Translations under genes and position numbers: made by a program | Notes under the pieces: model-generated | What the model saw: the letters and a program-made list of their open reading frames with translations, nothing else | Databases searched by the model: none | Told to the model about the DNA's origin: nothing | Part shown: one piece after another, positions 7,282 to 10,514 of the stretch | How positions within the stretch are numbered: position 1 is the first letter of the stretch | How the letters are laid out: every line of letters begins with the position of its first letter | Source of the DNA: CAYOHR01 sp964512145 | GTDB taxonomy: Bacteria > Bacteroidota > Bacteroidia > Flavobacteriales_G > JALEGO01 | DNA length: 10,514 nt | Direction of reading: 5' to 3' | Assembly (NCBI GenBank): GCA_964512145.1 | Contig: CAZEIM010000064.1 | Coordinates: 1 to 10,514 of the forward strand

Positions 7282-7289
7282 CAAAAATA
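7282..7289 (-). promoter_or_regulatory. -7 element (TATTTTTG) of the HxlR gene
   Basis: On the minus strand this is an exact TAnnTTTG match, about 28 nt upstream of ATG 7254. The expected -33 position (around 7306-7312) falls within the palindrome 7301-7344, so occupancy of the palindrome should affect this promoter directly. Confidence 0.6.
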
Positions 7290-7300
7290 GAGTATATAAG

Positions 7301-7344
7301 TCAATAATGATACATACTTTCTAAAAAGTACGTATCATTATTGA
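7301..7344. promoter_or_regulatory. 20-bp inverted repeat (one mismatch), probable HxlR operator
   Basis: Arms 7301-7320 and 7325-7344 are reverse complements except at 7331 (C in place of T), with a 4-nt spacer. The outer 13 bp (TCAATAATGATAC / GTATCATTATTGA) are perfect. It lies centrally in the divergent HxlR/DJ-1 region, overlapping the -33 zone of the HxlR promoter and ending 11 nt before the likely -33 of the DJ-1 promoter. Binding by the adjacent HxlR protein is inferred from position and symmetry. Confidence 0.7.
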
Positions 7345-7355
7345 TAGTAAGTATA

Positions 7356-7386
7356 TTGTTTATAGTAGTATATACAATCATTTTTG
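7356..7386 (+). promoter_or_regulatory. Probable promoter of the DJ-1 gene (TTG, 20 nt, CATTTTTG)
   Basis: CATTTTTG at 7379-7386 differs from TAnnTTTG only at its first base, with TTG at 7356-7358 at good spacing. Transcription would begin near 7392, a few bases before ATG 7401. Confidence 0.45.
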
Positions 7387-7400
7387 TACAAAAAATAATT

Positions 7401-8174
7401 ATGAATACAATACAAGAAAAAATCAGTTATGTGCATGCACACGGTATGCCATCTAAAGGAAAAATTTTAATGGTAGCTAGTTCACCTTCTGTTTCTAAAC
7501 AAACGGGGTGGCCTATTGGGTTTTGGGCGGCAGAATTAACACACCCTATGAGGGTTTTTGAAGAGGCGGGATATGAAGTTGAATTGGTTTCTACGGAAGG
7601 TGGAAAGTTAGAAATGGATGGTTATTCAAACCCCACCGATGCCAGCGGATATTCTGCACATGATATTATTTCTTTAGGGTATATGCAAAAACCTGAATTT
7701 CATAAAATGCTTCAAAACACTAAAAAATTAACAGATATAAAACATCATGAATATGCTGCTATATTTTTAGTAGGTGGCCAAGGCCCTATGTATACTTTTA
7801 AGGGTAACACAGACCTGCAAAAACTATTTGTTTCATTTTATGAAGCCGGAAAACCCAGTGCTGCTGTTTGCCATTCAACTACGTTGTTGCTTGAAGCTAA
7901 AAAATCAAATGGAGATTTATTGGTAAAGGGAAAAACATGGACTGGATTTGCTAATGCAGAAGAAGATTTTGCAGATCAGGCCGTTGGTCAAAAAATTCAA
8001 CCGTATAGAATTGAAGAGGAAGCTCGAAAAATTTCAGATACTACCTTTAAGGTATCAGCTCCTTTTTCATCTTACGCAATTCAAGATGGAAATTTAATAA
8101 CCGGGCAACAACAAAATTCAGGAGCTGCAGCTGCCGAGTTATTAGTTGAGCAAATTCAAAAAAATAATGCATGA
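7401..8174 (+). CDS. DJ-1/PfpI-family (class I glutamine amidotransferase-like) protein, Hsp31-like
   Basis: Predicted cytoplasmic member of the DJ-1/ThiJ/PfpI superfamily, 257 residues. Characterised relatives act as glutathione-independent glyoxalases, deglycases, chaperones or proteases in stress by reactive carbonyls or oxidants; which applies here is not determinable. Visible motifs: beta-strand 'KILMVASS' (21-28), Glu45 in 'GFWAAELTHP', 'IFLVGGQGPMYTF' (121-133), the nucleophile elbow 'SAAVCHSTT' with Cys157-His158, and 'TGFANAEEDF' (181-190) supplying an acidic triad partner. The frame is open to TTG 7341, but that start lies in the palindrome and would add a hydrophobic run translated from the promoter, so ATG 7401 is preferred. 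The stop overlaps the next gene by ATGA (8171-8174). It is divergent from an HxlR regulator, a pairing suggesting inducible stress control. Confidence 0.9.
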   Translation: MNTIQEKISYVHAHGMPSKGKILMVASSPSVSKQTGWPIGFWAAELTHPMRVFEEAGYEVELVSTEGGKLEMDGYSNPTDASGYSAHDIISLGYMQKPEFHKMLQNTKKLTDIKHHEYAAIFLVGGQGPMYTFKGNTDLQKLFVSFYEAGKPSAAVCHSTTLLLEAKKSNGDLLVKGKTWTGFANAEEDFADQAVGQKIQPYRIEEEARKISDTTFKVSAPFSSYAIQDGNLITGQQQNSGAAAAELLVEQIQKNNA

Positions 8175-8992
8175 AGTATTCTTGGAGTATAAAAGATAGT
8201 ATTAGGGGGGCCTATATAGCTCTCCTGATACTTATTTGTCACGCTCAGTTGAATGCTCAATTAAATGAAAGCGATACGTTGAAAGCTCAAATAAAAACAA
8301 ACCTTCACGGCATTCAACAAAATGGTAATGTTAACCTAGCTATTATAAGATCTCGATTAGAGTTTGTTGTGAAATTTTCCGAGTTTATCGTATTTAAATC
8401 ACAAAACAATTCATTATATCAAGAATTTAATAATCGTAAATCCGATCAGGAAATAAACAGCCGAAATTATTTGTATTTTAAACCCAAACAAAGGATTTAC
8501 CCTTTTGCCATAGCCTATGTACAAACAAATTATCGTTTAAAAATTAAAGGACGATATTTTACAGGAGCAGGAATTACATATCAGGTTATCAAAAAACAGC
8601 ATCATACTGTTAAATGTTCGGGCAGCTTAGTATATGAGCAAACCCAATATACATCTAATATTTTTAATGAAGATTACTATACGGGCAATTATCGTATATC
8701 TATTTGGAGGCCAACTTTATACGTTTCAGGAGTCCATAGTTTAATAAAAGATTATATTACATTACATTACTCAGCTTTTTGGCAACCCGGAATAAGTAAA
8801 AATCTAATCCTGCCTCTGCTTGTATTCGTTGATTGGATACAAGCAGAGGCAGGATTAGATTTTTACCTTTTAAAAGGATTTAGCCTCACCACTCAAGTCT
8901 TATACTTTTACGAACAGGTTGTGCCCATAAATATTCAATTAGCAGATATTATATATACCTTCGGGCTGTCTTATCAATTTAAAAAAATCTAA
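8171..8992 (+). CDS. DUF481-like outer-membrane beta-barrel protein
   Basis: Predicted outer-membrane or surface protein of unknown function, 273 residues. The signal peptide (residues 1-29) ends 'HAQLNA' before Gln30. The mature part resembles DUF481 proteins (the YdiY type): alternating beta-strands such as 'RSRLEFVVKFSEFIVFKSQN', 'RIYPFAIAYVQTNYRLKIKGRYFTGAGITYQ', 'NYRISIWRPTLYV', 'YITLHYSAFWQPGI' and a C-terminal aromatic-rich strand 'IIYTFGLSYQF'. No catalytic motif is visible. It starts within the stop of the DJ-1 gene (ATGA), so the two are probably co-transcribed and translationally coupled. Codons 209-232 contain a 30-bp perfect inverted repeat, so 'SKNLILPLLVF' and 'IQAEAGLDFY' are encoded by reverse-complementary DNA. 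The second arm fits the family's strand pattern better. The family call is by resemblance and moderately sure. Confidence 0.78.
   Translation: MKYSWSIKDSIRGAYIALLILICHAQLNAQLNESDTLKAQIKTNLHGIQQNGNVNLAIIRSRLEFVVKFSEFIVFKSQNNSLYQEFNNRKSDQEINSRNYLYFKPKQRIYPFAIAYVQTNYRLKIKGRYFTGAGITYQVIKKQHHTVKCSGSLVYEQTQYTSNIFNEDYYTGNYRISIWRPTLYVSGVHSLIKDYITLHYSAFWQPGISKNLILPLLVFVDWIQAEAGLDFYLLKGFSLTTQVLYFYEQVVPINIQLADIIYTFGLSYQFKKI
8796..8866. repeat. 30-bp perfect inverted repeat inside the DUF481-like gene
   Basis: Arms 8796-8825 and 8837-8866 are exact reverse complements with an 11-nt spacer (TCGTTGATTGG). The arm core is CTAATCCTGCCTCTGCTTG, unusually GC-rich for this region. The reading frame stays open through both arms. 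Such an mRNA would carry a very stable hairpin about 130 nt before the stop. It could be a regulatory hairpin or the scar of a template-switch duplication. Confidence 0.9.
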
Positions 8993-9033
8993 AAAATATG
9001 ATTATTAAAAGAAATTTTAATCCAGTTAAAGTA

Positions 9034-9058
9034 TGTCTCGTCCTAAAAAAAGTTTACA
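9034..9058 (+). repeat. IS3 terminal inverted repeat (transposase 3' side)
   Basis: Starts TGTCTCGTCCTAAAAAAAG and ends GTTTACA. It matches the reverse complement of 10490-10514 at 21 of 25 positions by eye. Confidence 0.85.
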
Positions 9059-9120
9059 GTTTATATAATTAATCCTGATACAAATTTACAATTTAAAATT
9101 AGTCCTATAATAAGTTTACA
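9041..9120 (+). repeat. Three subterminal 18-bp direct repeats in the IS right end
   Basis: TCCTAAAAAAAGTTTACA (9041-9058), TCCTGATACAAATTTACA (9073-9090) and TCCTATAATAAGTTTACA (9103-9120) share TCCT and TTTACA at the same distance. They are spaced 32 and 30 bp, about three helical turns. The first is part of the terminal repeat; the last overlaps the orfB stop codon. They are probably transposase binding sites. Confidence 0.7.
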
Positions 9121-10013
9121 GGAGTTTGATTTTTTTGATAATAATTTTTCCATAATTTTTCTGTTTTTATTGGGTTTTGGTGTATTTGATTAGGCGTTAG
9201 ATTACCAATACTCATATGAGGTCTGTCCGCATTATAAAGTTCAACTACTTGGCTTAATAACTTTCGGGCTTCATTGATGTTATTAATATGATAATCATAT
9301 AGATATTCTTCTTTAATTATTCCGTTTACTCTTTCAGCAATAGCATTTTCCAGTGGGTCTGCGTTTTCAGTCATGCTAACTTGTATTTGATAATCCTGCA
9401 ATAATTTCACATAATTTTTACTACAGTATTGAATACCTCTATCTGAATGATGGATAAGGTTATATTCTTTAGTATTTAATTGTTTGAGAGCCATTTTTAA
9501 AGCTTTAACACTTTCAATAGCTTCAAGAGTTTCGGCAATATGATGACCAACAATTTTATGAGAAAAAGCATCGGTAATAAAACTAATATATAGGTGTTGC
9601 TTTTCATTAATCTTCCAATAGGTAATATCGCTTACCCAAAGCTGATTGGGTGCTGCAGGTGTAAAATCTCTTATTAAGTTAGGATATTTTCTTAACCAAT
9701 GAAATGATTGAGTTGTTTGTATTTTTCGTTTTCTTCTTCTAACTTGCAAGTGATTGGCTGCAATAAGATTAAATAAAGCATCTCTACCTATTTTTATGCC
9801 ATGTTCTTGCATAAATGGAGTTAGCTTTTCATACAGTTTTCTGGTTCCCATTCTGCGATGGTTCTTCCTTATTTCTTTTATCTGTTGTATGATTAATTCT
9901 TCTTCAATAGAAGTATCAATTGCTTCCCAGGAGTTTTGATAATAAGCCTGCCTAGTAATACCAAACCAAGAACATAGCTTGGCAAGTCCTATATTCTGAA
10001 AACTGGTTTTCAT
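9105..10013 (-). CDS. IS3-family transposase orfB (DDE integrase domain)
   Basis: Catalytic part of the transposase, cutting and joining DNA with a DDE triad. It has 302 residues. An N-terminal HTH_21-type segment ('KEIRKNHRRMGTRKLYEKL', 46-64) precedes the rve integrase core: Asp129 in 'LWVSDITYW', Asp191 in 'HHSDRGIQY', and Glu227 in 'NAIAERVNGIIKEEYL', with 35 residues between the second Asp and Glu. The C-terminal 'YNADRPHMSIGNLTPNQIH' is typical. The separate ATG at 10013 overlaps the orfA TGA (ATGA), so orfB can be translated alone by coupling. A -1 frameshift upstream would instead give the full OrfAB. The TAG stop lies in a subterminal repeat. No defects are seen. Confidence 0.95.
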   Translation of the reverse strand: MKTSFQNIGLAKLCSWFGITRQAYYQNSWEAIDTSIEEELIIQQIKEIRKNHRRMGTRKLYEKLTPFMQEHGIKIGRDALFNLIAANHLQVRRRKRKIQTTQSFHWLRKYPNLIRDFTPAAPNQLWVSDITYWKINEKQHLYISFITDAFSHKIVGHHIAETLEAIESVKALKMALKQLNTKEYNLIHHSDRGIQYCSKNYVKLLQDYQIQVSMTENADPLENAIAERVNGIIKEEYLYDYHINNINEARKLLSQVVELYNADRPHMSIGNLTPNQIHQNPIKTEKLWKNYYQKNQTPVNLL

Positions 10014-10474
10014 TTCTTCGATGGCTTGGTATTGTACTTTTTTCTTATCGGAATATTAAACTCTTTTTCAGCAATATCAACCATAGTAGAAAAAGCAATA
10101 GCCTTCATTTCAGCATCTTTTAACTGGTTTTCTAATTCAGCTATACGTTTTTTCATTTGAAGCACTTCAAAGTCTTCAATACCCTTATTTTCAACTTTGG
10201 TTTTCTTTGTCATAATTGGAATATTTCCTGCAAAATTAGGTCTTCTAGTTTTAACAGAGCTATCATAGCCTAATTGTCGCATCCAACGCAGTAATTGACC
10301 ATGTTCTTGGTTTTGTCCGGTGTATTTTTGCCAAATTTCTGTCTTGGTACAACCTGAAGATAGAAGCTCCTTAATAATTTGATGTTTTTCTGATTCAGTA
10401 AAATACTTATTCGGCTTTTTTATAATTATTTTATCTGATCTTAATCCTGAAATTGATTTACTTTTTTTATCCAT
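10010..10474 (-). CDS. IS3-family orfA (helix-turn-helix transposase subunit)
   Basis: DNA-binding N-terminal part of the transposase, 154 residues, recognising the IS ends. An HTH region is visible at about 27-66 ('TESEKHQIIKELLSSGCTKT', 'LLRWMRQLGY'). A coiled-coil (leucine-zipper-like) stretch follows at about 103-128 ('VLQMKKRIAELENQLKDAEM'), expected to mediate oligomerisation. The end carries the A6G slip site. ATG 10474 lies 40 bp inside the IS end. A TAGGTTTA at 10492-10499 on the minus strand is close to the -7 consensus, but its -33 would lie outside the element. A short 7-bp hairpin (10476-10495) precedes the start. Confidence 0.92.
   Translation of the reverse strand: MDKKSKSISGLRSDKIIIKKPNKYFTESEKHQIIKELLSSGCTKTEIWQKYTGQNQEHGQLLRWMRQLGYDSSVKTRRPNFAGNIPIMTKKTKVENKGIEDFEVLQMKKRIAELENQLKDAEMKAIAFSTMVDIAEKEFNIPIRKKYNTKPSKK
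10037..10043 (-). promoter_or_regulatory. Programmed -1 frameshift site A-AAA-AAG between orfA and orfB
   Basis: In the orfA frame the codons read AGA AAA AAG TAC, giving the heptamer A AAA AAG in the correct phase for tandem -1 slippage. After the slip, eight codons (VQYQAIEE) lead in an open frame into the orfB ATG, giving a predicted OrfAB of 456 residues. IS3-family elements commonly produce their active transposase this way. Confidence 0.85.
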
Positions 10475-10489
10475 TTTTACACTTTTTAG

Positions 10490-10514
10490 TGTAAACCTAT
10501 TTTAGGACAAGACA
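10490..10514 (-). repeat. IS3 terminal inverted repeat (transposase 5' side)
   Basis: Read on the minus strand it starts TGTCTTGTCCTAAAATAGG and ends GTTTACA, pairing with 9034-9058. It ends exactly at the last base of the window. Confidence 0.85.

Larger units (their letters stand above)
9034..10514 (-). mobile_element. Complete IS3-family insertion sequence (1481 bp)
   Basis: Termini begin TG and end CA with imperfect inverted repeats of about 25 bp at 9034-9058 and 10490-10514. Both share TGTCTYGTCCTAAAA at the tip followed by GTTTACA, with four mismatches overall. Two overlapping reading frames (orfA and orfB) with an A6G frameshift site and a D-D-(35)-E transposase define the IS3 family. 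Both frames are intact, so the element looks active or recently so. It lies 41 bp after the DUF481-like gene. The left flank is AGTA at 9030-9033; the other flank is outside the window, so the target duplication cannot be checked. Confidence 0.9.

Noticed and set aside
7255..7284. TTG-initiated 10-codon extension of the HxlR protein
   Set aside because: The TTG is the end of the -7 box TATTTTTG, so it would not be transcribed; ATG 7254 gives the normal family length.
7341..7400. TTG-initiated extension of the DJ-1 protein, giving a membrane-like N-terminus
   Set aside because: The extension begins inside the palindrome and spans the likely promoter; a good ATG exists at 7401 where the family homology starts.
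9754..9939. 61-codon plus-strand frame within orfB of the IS
   Set aside because: It is antisense to the conserved transposase and has no recognisable features.

Overview
The window looks like an AT-rich Bacteroidota chromosome, most likely a flavobacterium- or cytophaga-like organism. Two secreted proteins end in type IX secretion (T9SS) C-terminal sorting domains with 'YPNP' or 'FPNP' motifs. Several genes are preceded by the Bacteroidota sigma-ABfr -7 element TAnnTTTG, and Shine-Dalgarno sites are weak or absent. No tRNA, rRNA, CRISPR array or phage gene was seen.

Layout, left to right. (1) 1-1907, minus strand: a TetR/AcrR regulator followed by a TolC-type outer-membrane efflux protein cut by the left window edge. 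They overlap by ATGA, and a 21-bp perfect inverted repeat sits upstream of the regulator as its likely operator. This is the start of a typical TetR-controlled tripartite efflux operon; the adaptor and pump would lie beyond position 1. (2) 2097-6758, plus strand: a GH5 glycoside hydrolase with a T9SS tail, a Wzx-type flippase, and a secreted protein with seven near-identical repeats (probable seven-bladed propeller) and a T9SS tail. The last two have their own promoters, so these are neighbours, not an obvious operon. (3) 6880-8992: an HxlR-type regulator (minus) divergent from a DJ-1/PfpI-family protein (plus), which overlaps by ATGA a DUF481-like outer-membrane beta-barrel gene. A 20-bp near-perfect inverted repeat lies between the divergent promoters. 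The barrel gene contains a 30-bp perfect inverted repeat inside its coding sequence, the most unexpected signal in the window. (4) 9034-10514, minus strand: a complete IS3-family insertion sequence with orfA/orfB, a canonical A6G frameshift site, terminal inverted repeats and asymmetric subterminal repeats. The window ends exactly at its outer terminus.

Several longest-ORF starts are TTG codons. In the HxlR and DJ-1 genes these fall in promoter or operator sequence and are rejected for downstream ATGs. In the flippase TTG is well supported. In the GH5 gene no ATG start exists and the true start is unresolved. No clearly new multi-gene defence or metabolic system was seen. The best candidates for follow-up are the intragenic palindrome, the HxlR/DJ-1/DUF481 unit and the subterminal repeats of the IS.
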